Source: Meandrina meandrites (taxonomy: Eukaryota; Cnidaria; Anthozoa; Scleractinia; Meandrinidae). From it: a DNA stretch of 64,000 bases. Position 1 is the first letter of the stretch. Each line of letters opens with the position of its first letter. The notes beneath the pieces are model-generated. The model worked only from the letters and a program-made list of their open reading frames with translations, had not been told where the DNA came from and searched no databases. Positions 34,798 through 46,213 of the stretch are shown one piece after another. The stretch covers positions 5,699,201 to 5,763,200 of the forward strand of contig OY855913.1 of NCBI GenBank assembly GCA_963693305.1. The letters run 5' to 3'. A program made the position numbers and the translations under genes.

Positions 34798-37258
34798 TAG
34801 ACCTTTTTCGCTTGGGCGGTCTGTTTTCCCATTACAGACCACATGATATTCTCTAGAGAATTTTTCTTTTATCCACATAAAATTTATTCATTCATATACA
34901 CGCGACTATTTGAAAATCAAATGGTCAGTAAGTGGGGCAACAAGTTGCCCAAGCGCAAAAGGTCTATAGGCCATCTCCGAGTTGCCTTTTGCCTCAGATT
35001 CAAAACGAGTCTTCGTGCGAAACCATTCAAATAAAAAGAGGTTTGATTCGCATGAAAATGGACGTGAAGGTGGAAGGCATTTTCATATGAATCGCTTCGC
35101 ACGTAGATTCATTTTCAAACGGAGGCAAAAAGTAACTCGATCCTTCTGCTCTGCGCCAGGAATCGAGACCTCTTTCCGCCTCCAACACCGCAAGTCCGGG
35201 ATTCACGGACTCATTGTTAAATCTGAAAAATCTGATTGGCTTAAAGATACAGAACGAGAACTCTGTGCATGTCCATGCTAATGCTCAGAAATTAGGAACG
35301 GTCAGAGTTCTCGAACCCTGATGGAGACCAGAAGGATCGCGGGCTCTGGGGACGAGAATGATCAATTCAAATACAGTAGCTCTGTTGACACAAAGAAAAA
35401 GCGAACGACTTGGAGCAAGTCTAACACTTCTCGGTACCAAGACAAGTGAAAGTCTTGACACGAAATCCTGAAACTTCTGCTTTCGTGGCTAGAATTTTCT
35501 TTTTACGGTTAACATTTTTTTTTTCGGCCAACGACTGTTACGCCTAAGGCCTACGGCTAACCTCATTAAGACCCACTACTTGAAGTTTCGTTTTGATATG
35601 ATACTTTCAGGATTTTTTTTTTCGACATTTATTGGGGGAAATTGTCAATAAACTTTTTATTGACAATTAGTCAGGTACCTCAGACGTTTTAAGGATGAGC
35701 TGAGAGCGCTTTGAAAAAGTAGACAACTTGCCTGCTTTTAATTGAATTTGGATGAAACCAACAACCTTTCAAACAAAACAAACACTGTTACCGGCCGCAG
35801 CGTGGGAAATGAAAATAATCACTCACAGCAAAACTGAAACGCTTTTACATAGTCTGAAAGGCATCTTTTCTCAGGTAAGGAACATTTCTTTGCCTTGTAA
35901 AATAATTTTTAAGAAAAAAAGTTTTCGGGAATTACAGAGATAAATATAGCAAAAATGTCGCTTTCGGAGCTAATTTGCATATTGGTATTTATCGCTGTTT
36001 CTTTTGAAAATCCTGCAACAACGGTAGATTTTTTCCTCAAACGACGGCTAAATCGACAAATATTATTTATTTGCATACCACAGTGTGGTGTTTAGTGGTA
36101 ATGATCGTATCTATAGGCGTTCCTTGTAAAGAAATCGGACCGTCGTTATCTTTGGTTTTAATCAAAATGGCGAAAATTTGGGAAAATCTTGCTGCTCTCT
36201 ACGGCGCGAAGTGCAGAGTGCCCACAAATTTTATTCGATAGGTTTCTAGACTGGTATTAGTACTTTCGAGATACAATAGACTTGACTTCTGATCAGGTCC
36301 CACATTCGAGAAAATCGCTTTCAACTACAGGTATGTCACGTGTCACGCATTCCTGAGTCCGTTAGGAAGTGTTTTTGAAAATTCATAACTCAGTCAAAAT
36401 TTTATAGAATACAATTGTTCAACCGTTAAAGTATAGAAGAAACATAAAACCTTGATATATAAAATATTCAGCTTGTTTGGTTAAGGAAATACGCTTTGGC
36501 AGCGACCGACATTTAATGCTAAATTATGGAGTCTTCAAATGCAAATTGGGTGGTTTTGAGGTTGCAGTGAAAACCGCCTCGCAAAAAATAAAAATAAAAG
36601 ATTTGATCCAAATAAATGTGATATTTGTTCATGGGATATAATGGTCGACTTTCACTGAAAATATTAGAGAAATCGGTGAAGGTCCAAAATTTGCCTTATC
36701 CGCTGTTACGCGGACAGCCTCTTAATAAGTGTGAGTAGATGTCTCACTTTCAACATGACATTCTAGCCTGGAAACTGCGAGGATTCATAGCTAAAGCTTT
36801 GCATCGCATAAGTGCTAGAGCTCGTTCCGGTTTCCGTAGCACAATGCGAGCCTGGTTGCCATATTAACGCGGTTAAAGTTCGAGTACTCGACCGGGCACT
36901 GTCGATCTCGAGTTCGAGGCCCGACAAATTACGAGGAGTCACAACTTAGTGAGCAAGTGACTAATTTGCATATCTGGAGTCCACCAGAAAACCCGTTTCT
37001 ACGCTTCGCTTATCCACGGGTTAAAAACTGGTAGTAAGTAACTCTTACAGCAAATACAGCAACTCTTAGTTGATTCACGGCACTGATTTATTCAGAGTAT
37101 TTTTCTATGTTTTAGCCATAACATCGCCGTAAAATCGCAGTGTAATTTTGGAATTAAGAGTGTTCATGCGCAATTTGACGTCAACCTTGCAGGCAAGAAC
37201 GCATGAAAACGCCTCTATCAATTATTTGTCACTTGAATACATCTTAACTTCAAAGAAG

Positions 37259-37351
37259 ATTGACAGAAATAACAAGACTTTGTTAGGATTAAGAGCCAGG
37301 TCTGTCAAAGAGCGAAAGAAAGTGCCAGAAACTCAAGGTGTTCAGTACAAG
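37259..37351 (+). CDS. Unit C alpha exon: TTC4-like charged helix
   Basis: The exon has 31 codons, phase 0 to phase 0, starting IDRNNKTLLGLRARSVKERK after a U12-style acceptor and ending with the donor GTAAGT. It aligns with the helix after the third TPR of TTC4. An alternative start at an in-frame ATG (37166) would make it a first exon, but homology to TTC4 ends sharply at ATTGAC. Confidence 0.65.
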
Positions 37352-37572
37352 GTAAGTTGAAGTCTGAACAATGAGTTTAGCCTGAAGGTTTCTTTAAAAT
37401 GTCGTTGTTAGTGAAATATAGAATTATATTGGGTATCAATTATCTCCGCTGTTGAAAATTGATCAGTACATATCATCATCATATTCAGTGCACTTTACTG
37501 GGATGCAGAGATCTTGCGGAAAATAGTGGCAAAATTTAAAAGAGCTTTTAAAAAAAAATCTTATTCTAATAG

Positions 37573-37684
37573 GGTGCAGAGATGAAAGACGTCACTGAAA
37601 CAGCCCAAAATAGTGACGTGAATGAAAGCGATGATTCAGCATCTGTTGATAAAGCAGCGGACCGCGATGACGACAGCTTAAGAG
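37573..37684 (+). CDS. Unit C beta exon: acidic leader
   Basis: The acceptor TTCTAATAG opens GAEMKDVTETAQNSDVNESD, followed by an acidic run ending DRDDDSLR. The exon goes from phase 0 to phase 1. The internal ATG could serve as a start if module C were an independent gene. Its copy at 47088 differs by one residue. Confidence 0.65.
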
Positions 37685-37848
37685 GTAAGATAAAGTACAA
37701 CAGGCAGAATAATCGTAAAAAAAGTTCATATGTCAGTAGAAGTTTTGGCGAGTCTTACAGTAGAAATAAAGAATGAAAATATGCAGCAATAGTACACACC
37801 ACCATATTTATATAAATGTACAATAATTTCACTTTTTTTTTTGGTTAG

Positions 37849-38010
37849 AAAAAGCCGAGATCTACAAGAACAAAGGAAATTATGAGTACAGCAAAAAGAA
37901 TTTAAGCGATGCCATTCACTTGTACACGGAAGGAATTAAAGTGAACTGCAAGGATGACGAACTGAATGCCAAACTTTACAGCAACAGGGCCATAGCACAT
38001 TTACATTTGG
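37849..38010 (+). CDS. Unit C gamma exon: TTC4-like TPR1
   Basis: A 162-bp phase-1 exon reading EKAEIYKNKGNYEYSKKNLS, IHLYTEGIKV and LYSNRAIAHLHLG. The clamp residues K, N and N are present. The donor is GTGAGA. The open frame running past 38010 is intron read-through. Confidence 0.8.
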
Positions 38011-38032
38011 GTGAGAGTAGTAAAAGAGTTTG

Positions 38033-38275
38033 TCAATCCTTGCGCCTCAGCAATATCTTCTTAAATTCAGCAATAATAATCTGGAATGCGTGTCCATGTA
38101 CTTTAACGCTCCATTCCCAGATTCCTTTCAAAAATTTTCTTCTTTTGTTTGAAGAAACGCGGTCAAGAGAGCAATACCTCATTTTGCTTTCTTTAGTGTT
38201 TTGGTTTTCTTGTTCTGCAATAAACGATTCAATGGAGCCATCCAAAGACACAAACCTTGAACTTGTCTCCGCCAT
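38033..38275 (-). pseudogene. KIAA1958/Crypton-like N-terminal fragment in an intron
   Basis: The frame begins MAETSSRFVSLDGSIESFIA and continues EQENQNTKESK, resembling the N-terminal domain of KIAA1958-like proteins (Crypton-derived tyrosine recombinase relatives). After that the similarity moves to another frame (TAFLQTKEEN on the same strand), so a frameshift has broken it. A copy at 47548-47790 came with the C/D duplication. The related gene at the end of the window supports the assignment. Confidence 0.45.
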
Positions 38276-38605
38276 GTCATCGGTGTTTTCGACGACAATC
38301 GAAATCGTGATACAACGTTGTTCATTAGTAAGTGTTAATCGTTCGAGTTTGTGATTGGATGAGCAACGTTTTTCACCACTTAGCTTCCATCGTTCGCCTT
38401 TCCTATGGGCTAATGCCTATCATTTGTATGCAATCGTTTTTTCGTGAGAAAATCTCAGTATCTATGGTATAAAATTTATACTAAGCTAATTTTTAATGTT
38501 TGGAGATGAAATGAATGAAAGTTACTAAAATAAGCACACGGAATCTATCGTTACACTAATGTCAGTTTGATTAAACATATTCTTTCTGATTCATTATTGT
38601 ATCAG

Positions 38606-38683
38606 GGAATTATGAAAATTCACTAAGAGATGCAAGGGCTGCCACTGACTTACAACCAACTTTCCTTAAGGCAATTGAGAGAG
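38606..38683 (+). CDS. Unit C delta exon: TTC4-like TPR2/3
   Basis: The acceptor TTGTATCAG and donor GTAAGC bound NYENSLRDARAATDLQP then TFLKAIERG, with clamp K and R present. It is nearly identical to the exons at 826 and 48149. Confidence 0.8.
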
Positions 38684-38944
38684 GTAAGCTGTCAGCTGCG
38701 TAAAACTTTTCTTCATCCCCTAGTTCGGTTTTTTCTTACTTGACATGGTTTTGATCACGCGATAAAGTGCAGATGTGCAGAGTTGCCATCGAGACGGAAT
38801 ATTGAATTGCTAGTTCATAACTTATGTTAGTTAATGTTTGTTCAGGGATTGTTCACAGTCGAAACTTTAACCCTATTCAGGTCGGGCTCTTTGGATCTTT
38901 TCAAACCGGGGGGAGGGGATTACGCCCCTTCCCCCCCCCCTTCC

Positions 38945-39175
38945 GAAACCTCCAGAATATTTAACAAATTACAATGAAACTTAGAGGATGTATAGTTTGT
39001 CAGAAAATCTATCTTTTGATATACGTCATGTGGGATGATGACGTCACATCACGTGACAGTTACATCATGATGTGAAAACAGCCTCCATCTTGGATCCGCC
39101 ATCTTGGATTTCAAAATTTTTCCATAACGTCAGAAAACCGCCCAAAAGTTCTCAAAATCAATAACAGCTGAACGT
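38945..39175. repeat. Interspersed repeat shared with 49107-49340
   Basis: About 230 bp in the delta-epsilon introns of C and D are nearly identical, including GATGACGTCACATCACGTGA and CATCTTGGATCCGCCATCTTGG, although the surrounding intron sequence differs. It is probably a MITE; the ends are not resolved. Confidence 0.55.
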
Positions 39176-39431
39176 CTGAATCCACCACTTCAGACTGCTG
39201 TGAAAGTTTGGTCTGAAGTTGACAGATCGTATATTTCTCTCACTGGTTTTCTCGGGTCATGCATGTGACATTCCTTTGTTGCAATGGTGTGCGTTATCCA
39301 TTGGTGTCGGTAGGAAACATTTCAGTTGCTGGAATTCTTCATGATTTTTGCACTGTGTCGAGATGCCCAACCTCTGAACCTTAGCTCCAATTTCGATAAT
39401 TAACATTTGATAATTAACATATTGTCCTTAG

Positions 39432-39499
39432 GAGCGAGTGCCTGTGTTGAGCTCTATCGGTTTGAAGAAGCCATCACGTGGTGTGATAAGGGATTAGCT
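39432..39499 (+). CDS. Unit C epsilon exon: TTC4-like TPR3
   Basis: A 68-bp exon, phase 1 to phase 0, reading GASACVELYRFEEAITWCDK then GLA, with the U12-type donor GTATCCTTT. The alpha exon it would join is at 46774. Confidence 0.75.
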
Positions 39500-40976
39500 G
39501 TATCCTTTCATGATATCTTTAGTATCAACCTCACGGCCTAAAGTCAGAACTGAATAGATTCGAGTCCGGGTGGCTCTTATCCATTCTTAGCCTACATGTA
39601 GCTGTGCCAAACCCCACTCTCCCCCCTCGGAGACATATCTTCATAGGGTGGACTATCAACGTCGAAGAAAACTCGGTGGCTTTATGCTTAGCGTGTTGAA
39701 CTCCGAATCAACCAAGCCGGACTCGAACCCTAGCCGGGATCGTTGTGTTGGCAAGGCAACTAACTCTTACGGTGCCTCTCACCACCGGGATTGTGTACAA
39801 ATACCGACGATATGTAAGGAAACCTGACAAAGTGCTAGGGGTTTATAACCTGCGATGGAGTAGCATCCCATAATAGTAATAGTAGACAATGAGTAGCAAT
39901 ACTTCTAGCAATATAGTAAATGGTTTGAACCCAGGAGTATCAGTAGTTTGTACGGTGTGATATTCCGGGTGATAGTAGTTCTGAGAAGAACTGTTGTTGT
40001 TGACTGTTTGACGTATCAGGAGCCATAATCGGGGAGGAGACCGTAAGCGCAAGATCCACGCAACCCTATGATACGAGACAATTTTTATATTTTTAGGACA
40101 GGTAGTGCCATCCTCGACGTCATAAACACGCGCGGATACACGGGAATTGCGTGGGTTCTCGCGTCAATGTTGCCGGAGTTGCGTGATTAGTGTCACGTGA
40201 GTGGCGTGTAACTCTGCCGCAAAAGACTCTGTGCTAAAAGATGAGAACGAATAACAAATCAGTCGATCTGTCAACCACAAATTTTGTATGGACGATGTAT
40301 GGACAGTAGGCTATGCAGCTTCCGTATCGCGCTAAATTCATCTCCTGACTAATCTACCGTTTAAAATCTAGAGAAGTTTTCTGAGATGAAATTCACGATG
40401 ACTCGTTAAGTTTATATTTGGATTGAACTATGGTTAAATGGCTGTATTTTTAAATATATGAATGGTAGCTTTTGTACATGGATTATATTTGCCTTGGTTG
40501 TTTTTGTTTTTTATCATCATGATGCATGTGCGTGAACGTGACCATATATAAATGTGCGTTTGTAAGAAAAAGCCTCGAAACGCTTGTGGCTCAGTAAAAA
40601 TTCAAAGCTTATCTATGTCCTTGTCGACCAAATTTTGATTGGCCTCATCAGTCCTAAAATTGAAATCTCTTGTGACTTCTGACATTTGATTAAACGCAAT
40701 TACCACACCACAATAGTAGATGAAATTATTAACTTAGCAGAAAGCTTCAGCTATAACATACTTCTCTCGAGACAGTCAAAGCAAAATGGCGGCCGCTGTC
40801 GGAGGGTTTGGAGAGAACAAAAACATCAATTAATGCAAAGTTACACCGATTTAACGAAAATTATCAGTGTATAAACCAATGTACTAGCAACTGGACGTTT
40901 GTGCACCACAAAAGAGGCTCTACGAAACTACTGAAAGCTACCAATCAAGGATTTTCTTTCGCAACAGCTCGTAAAA

Positions 40977-41396
40977 GGGGTATAGAATGGTCCTTGAAAA
41001 ATCATGGGTCTCGGAAAATTTTAAGCGGGTCTCGAAATCTCGGCGTAGCAAACTAGAGTCTCGGAGTCTCGAGCTCGCAAAAAATAAAGCTCGTCTTGGA
41101 ATCTCGAATTTTGAAATTGAGTCTATGAGTCTCGCAAACCAAGCGAAAGTTTTAATCAGTCTGAACCGTCACAAAACAACGGCAACAACAACAGCAAAGC
41201 AAAGAACTACAGAGCGTTAGACTAGCGTTGTAATAGTCCCGCACTGGGATTTCTAGATCACGGAGTCTCACGCTCGGATTTTTGAATCGCGGTGTCTCTG
41301 GCTTGGATTTGAAAAAAAATTGCAAGTCTCAGTCTCGGATTTTAAGTGAGGGTCTCGGCGTCTCAGCAAGCCTCGGATTTTACCATTCTATGCCCC
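40977..41396. mobile_element. hAT-type MITE with GTCTCG repeats
   Basis: The ends are GGGGTATAGAATGG and CCATTCTATGCCCC, flanked by the 8-bp direct repeat TCGTAAAA (40969-40976 and 41397-41404). The interior repeats GTCTCG and TCTCGGA many times. The 8-bp duplication fits the hAT superfamily. There is no transposase. Confidence 0.85.
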
Positions 41397-41649
41397 TCGT
41401 AAAAAAGGAAGATTGAGAGCCTGAATTGAAGTCGCACATTTCAGCTCGTACCCATGTAACTGAATGAGGATAAAAGCACTTGATAATGCATGACAGAGAG
41501 CTTTAAAATTCCGTATCAGTATCTGGATTTACAAAAAGGGGATTTTGCAGTAGTTGCAGCTGGTCAAAGAAAGGCAGCAAATATCAGCCGTCAAAACGCA
41601 CTGCAAAATTCAGGAAACCGAGCATCTGAGGAAAAATCTAAAAAGGTCC

Positions 41650-42259
41650 GCATGATACTGACCTAGCTACCATCCAAAGAACCAGGAGGTCAAGAAGGTT
41701 CTACTTAAGAACTTCAGTATCCTAGCCGACGACCCTCGAACAAAGGATATCTTTCCGACCACGCCCATGTGCGTTTAACGGCGGGATACTAACCTTCAAG
41801 ACATCCTGATTCACAGTACTTTCTCATCGCACCCTGAACAGGAACAGGCCGGAACATTTCCCTGCCAGCGATCCAGATGCCGAAGATGCACAATTACCGG
41901 AAGGACCGCCAACATCAACCACACGAATGGAGTTGTACACACCAAAGAACGCCATACCTGTACTACGACCAGTGTCATCTCTGCCATCACCTGCAGAAGA
42001 TGTCAAGCAATGTACATCGGAGAAACTGGTCGTAAGCTTGCAGACAGGTTTGGCGAGCACCTCCGCGGTACCAGAACGGTGGATTCCCTGTGGCCGAACA
42101 TTTCAGCCAAGGGAGTCACAATACCATTAGTGACATGTCCGTATCTGTGATTAAATCAGTTGCTGGAACGGCCGCAAAAAGACGAAGAGAGGAGATGAGG
42201 ATGATCTTCATTCACAAGACCCTAGCTCCGGATGGCATGAACATCGACTTGAAATTCTA
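41650..42259 (+). pseudogene. Penelope-like retroelement, 3' fragment with GIY-YIG endonuclease
   Basis: Translation gives a Cys-rich segment (CRRCTITGRTANINHTNGVV), then ITCRRCQAMYIGETGRKLAD followed by RFGEHLRG, the GIY-YIG core of Penelope endonucleases. One frame further on, PVAEHFSQGSHNTISDMSV leads to the usual C-terminal LAPDGMNIDLKF and a stop at 42259. A frameshift near 42090 and the absence of the reverse transcriptase show a dead 3' fragment. Confidence 0.8.
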
Positions 42260-43029
42260 AATTTTAAAATTTTTAATTTTTAATTCTAAGTTGAAAAATG
42301 TTCTGACGCTTTTTCTCAATTTCTGCTAAGCGCGTGTACAATCGCGCGCGCAATCGCGCGTTCTTTAATTTTGAACTACACGCACGCAAGACACTTAGCG
42401 CAAGCTCCAGCGTTAACGTTTTTAAGAGTTGAACAACGATTCGGAAAGGTAAGCGACCGAACACGTCTTGTTTGTCATCCACTTTCAGAGAAATTTTTGT
42501 ATGTGTATTATTAACAGGAAATCACATGATTTTTCTCGTGCAATTTGGGATAAATCAGCACTCGTAATTTTTTCAAAGACTACAAATTGCACTCGCCCTA
42601 CGGGCTCGTGCAATTTTGTTTGCCTTTGAAAAATTTAGTCGTGGTGGTTTATCCCAAATTGCACTCGAAATCATGTGATTACCTATACAAATAGCAATAG
42701 TTGAATGTCCCCTGCTTTCGAAAGCAAGACTAATGTAACATTCTCGCACTAATTTACACTTAGGCACTTTATTTCATGTAAATTAGGTTAACCCGCGTCC
42801 CACCGGGACAGAGTCTTGTGCGCATAAATTTAGATTTTCAAAACCGTTAGCAGTGTGGCCACGTTCGTTATTTGATCGATTAATTTTCAAGCTATCTTGC
42901 TGGCGATTCGATTCATTGTTCATCCAGGGAAAATTCTGTAAGTTCGTGTTCATTAGTTTTCTTTTAGTTTTATTCCGCTAGATTTGTTGTTAATATTTAT
43001 TTTTGTTGCCTTTCTTTCCTTTCAGTCAA
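42260..43029. other. No gene; repeat shared with unit B intron
   Basis: Positions 42555-42734 match 29410-29590 (ACTCGTAATTTTTTCAAAGA through CTTTCGAAAGCAAGACTAA). The copies then diverge because 42735-45406 is extra DNA here. An imperfect GC-rich palindrome (CGCGCGCGCAATCGCGCG) lies near 42345. Nothing else is recognised. Confidence 0.5.
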
Positions 43030-43030
43030 A

Positions 43031-45311
43031 CCAGAAGTCCATAACTAGAAGTCTACATCTCTGGTAATAGGCTTTGAGATATGTCTTTCGCGTGTACCTC
43101 GCGCTCCTCGCGTGTAGGCTATTTTTAGAACGGCTTTGCCGCGAACAAGTAGCCAATCACATTGAAGTATTTTTTAATTCGCGCCTTTGATTGGTTGAAC
43201 AAATTTTTGAAGAAAAGCAGAACTGCAGAGTACGAGTGAACTCGAGCGAACGGCATTATAGCCTGCGAGCAGGCTCCCAAAGAAATCGGCGAGCGAAGCG
43301 AGCCGAGAAGGGCCTGAGGGAGAATTAAAATCGGGGGAGCCTGCAGACAAAGGTTTTATGCCGCCGTTCCAAGCACCCGCTGTGCACCAGATTCTGGTGC
43401 AACCTCTGATTGGCCAGATTGCTGATTGTTGACGGGTCTTATTGACATCTTGATTTGCCGACGCCATGAGACGCGATGCGATCAAAATTTTCATTTCGGC
43501 GAAGTGTAAACATGATGGTGTCTTCTGGCGGTGGGCGAGTTACAGATGATCTGTTTCAAAGAGTATTAAGCGATTCATTAAGGGAATTCGTCGACATAAG
43601 ACAGCTGAAAGAAAAGCAGAAACGTTGCTTGCGATCTCTGGCGTAGTAGAAACGAGGTGACAGGCCTACACGGACCCCTACGTTCGTGAAGTTGCACATT
43701 TGCCGTCCTGCATTGGATTTAGTCGTCCAACATATTTCGCTTCTCACTTGTTTATAAAGGGTACTATATGCTGCCAGCTGTATTATTAGGAGACGTTAAA
43801 CGGTTTTAAGCTGAGTAGAACCGCGAGACTGCTCAGCGAAATGTGTAGAGGTCATATAGGTCTGCACGGTTTTCCGCCGGAAAATGTGTTGCTCTCTTCA
43901 CGGATGACATATTTATTTTTGTCCAGTTGTTGTGGAATATTCATCGATGCCTGGATTTCTCCTCCAAAGTATGGGGTTTTCAATGTTTTCCTCGCTTGCT
44001 TCATGGGTAAATGTAAGTGTCCTGCAATAAATTTTTGTCTTTGCGTGAGGCGCTTTATCCGCAGCGACGCTATCATCCCGGGTCGAAGGTGTTACTCCTT
44101 TCAAGTTAACGACAGATTAATGACAGGTTAATTAAACGGGGGGCGGAATGGCGGCTACAATACTTTGTCAACAGGCTCTCCCCCTCTCCCCACCTTTTCC
44201 TGCCGCTTTCTTATCCTCGACCAGAGAGCCTGTTCACAGGCTAACGGCATTACGAAATTTCTGTTTGTTGGTCATCGTAATTTCGTTTTGTGAGGATTAA
44301 ATCGTCCGGACAAGAATCATCAGGCCATCTTTCATCGATGACGATAGCATCGAAGTTGTAAAAATTCGGAGCATCCAGATAAGCGAGAGGACCTCAGTGT
44401 TTTGGAGTCAGAATACGAAATGGCAGCGGGCAAGATAGACTAATTCCGAGTCAAATTCAAAATGCGAAGACACTTAAGATTAATGGTACTCTCAAGATGA
44501 AGACAGGCATTAAGAGAGCAAGTGCATTTTGGCACAGGTTCGTTGCTATTTTGTAAAACAAAACCGTGGTCCCTGAAGCACTCAACATCGAGCGCGGAAT
44601 GAACAGAATGAAGTTTGATTCGTTTGAGAACAACATTCAGAGAAAACGACAATTTTGGCGAGTTTCGCATGTTTTTGGAATTATAAGGACGGCATGAAAA
44701 CAAAAGACTGACTAAGGTAATGTACTTGTTTTAATATGAATAGAAATACGAGTTTAATTCATCGAACAATGATGATTTCATTCACATCCGTCAAAAGTTT
44801 AATTCAAGTTGTGCTTCTCGGGCACTTCGCAGTGTGCAGCTATTGTGTTGTGTATGTTGTTCAGTATTTTAACACGAGGATATGCTGTACAAAATAAAGA
44901 CACACTTAACTACTAAAAGTTTGGGGAACTTCTGTTCATAAATTCTCTCGTAAATTATAAAAATTCGACCTGTTTGTTTTGTGAGTTTGTCTACTGAAAC
45001 CCGGCGACGGGTTGCTTTTTCACTCGCCTTCAAATGCCACTGAACAGACGTTTGAAATCACTATCTACGATACTACTTCTGTCGAAATGTAAGAATTAAA
45101 GAGAATGGCCTGTCAAGTGTTTTGATGTGATTTGATTTATTTCACCTGCCACTTTCCAAAATATTCGGCCGCAACTTAGAACTTCAATCGTGTCGAAATA
45201 GTGGGTTACGTCATTTTGTCGCGAGACATCAGTTTCTAAAAATAGCCTACACGCGAAAGACATAGCACGCGCCCCAATACCAGATGTAGACTTCTAGTTA
45301 TGGACTTCTGG
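43031..45311. mobile_element. 2.3-kb TIR element
   Basis: The ends begin CCAGAAGTCCATAACTAGAA and mirror at the right. TCAAA flanks both sides (43026-43030 and 45312-45316), consistent with a 5-bp duplication. Similarity between the arms continues inward (GTCTACATCT, then CTTTCGCGTGTA). Smaller inverted repeats (AGCAGGCTCCC near 43268; AGGCTCTCCCC near 44172) lie inside. No transposase is recognised. Confidence 0.7.
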
Positions 45312-45407
45312 TCAAACTCGTAGTTGTAAGCTGATAAATAAATGTTGTACGATGTTTGGAGTTCCTGCTGATTATTTCGCTACCATAGTGCGACGATAAC
45401 AACTAAA

Positions 45408-46213
45408 ACAAACTGCATTTTTTTGCATCATCTAACAAAATAAGTACATGTTCAGAAAAAAAAAGCTGCAAAATTTTGAAGCAGCATTAGTGAGATAAGT
45501 GACTTCAATGAAAATATTTTTATTATGCGGTATATGATATGAAAGTAACATGTAACAAAGCATCAAAGAAAGGTCGAGATGGCGTATACAATCGTATCAT
45601 GGCAAAAATATTGTTTCTCCCTTTTTGTGCTGTCATTCCTTATTCTCTGTATACCCATATCGCTGCGCAGTGAAACGTTTCGTAAATTGTCTTAAGCACT
45701 GTGGGATTCCTCGTACGACATGACTAACGAGTCTTCGCGACTGGATTTATCCGATAAAATTCTACTGCAGACATCAGACAATCACTTGAATCATCCTCAC
45801 TTTCATGGCTACTTTCAAAGAAGAGCTCAAGGAGACCTTGACGTAAATTAGGAATAGAAACTGATGAAAGAAAGCCAGTGTTTACTTTACTTGCAGAGGT
45901 AATTTTGGACGCCATTTTGTTTATATTTCTCCGCATGACATCCTCGCGAAAATCCTCGCAGCAATACGCGCGCGCGCCGCGCGGGATGGCATGATTTGTT
46001 CTAAAAATAAAAAAATTTTCACATATCATAGGGACAAAGCCAGATTTCGCGCTTACGGTCTCCTCCCCGATTATGGCTCCTGGTAATATATCAAACACGC
46101 GAGAGAGTGTTTCATCGTATTTCCAAACACTGAGAAGAAGAGAGTTGAAAATTCGCGCACAGCGGAATATTTTTGAACAATTTTGTTTCCTTTGTTTTAA
46201 CTTGATTAATTAA
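45408..46213. repeat. Segmental duplicate, copy 2 (partner 29596-30403)
   Basis: Nearly the same sequence as copy 1, followed directly at TTAA by the sequence found at 36722 onward in unit C. Unit D thus lacks the 6.3 kb (30404-36721) that separates the two parts in unit C. Confidence 0.8.
45724..46098 (-). CDS. Hypothetical small protein or exon, duplicated
   Basis: A 124-codon frame starting at an ATG (MFDILPGAIIGEETVSAKSG) and sharing its last 101 codons with 29944-30249. It has several amino-acid differences but no stop. No family is recognised. Confidence 0.3.
   Translation of the reverse strand: MFDILPGAIIGEETVSAKSGFVPMICENFFIFRTNHAIPRGARAYCCEDFREDVMRRNINKMASKITSASKVNTGFLSSVSIPNLRQGLLELFFESSHESEDDSSDCLMSAVEFYRINPVAKTR

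Larger units (their letters stand above)
32044..36721. mobile_element. 4.7-kb palindromic element flanked by TTAA
   Basis: TTAA at 32040-32043 and 36722-36725 bounds inverted arms beginning GAGGCTGTCCGCG. The left arm runs from 32044 to about 34390, interrupted by another element at 33611-34234. The right arm runs from about 35130 to 36721. The arms match at high identity over about 1.7 kb. No transposase was recognised. A TTAA target is typical of piggyBac and Kolobok elements. The centre (34390-35130) is filled with smaller palindromes. Confidence 0.8.
29021..37258 (+). other. Predicted 8.2-kb U12-type intron, unit B to unit C
   Basis: The donor is GTATCCTTT at 29021. The branch-site candidate ATCTTAAC at 37241-37248 has its A about 11 nt before the acceptor AAGAAG. 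It contains a duplicated segment (29596-30403), simple repeats and the 4.7-kb palindrome. If the modules are separate genes, this would be intergenic; the shared phase and the U12 signals favour one transcript. Confidence 0.5.

Noticed and set aside
36880..36935. tRNA-like motif GAGTTCGAGGCCC (also near 46425)
   Set aside because: No A box at proper spacing and no cloverleaf could be drawn; perhaps a SINE remnant, but not supportable.
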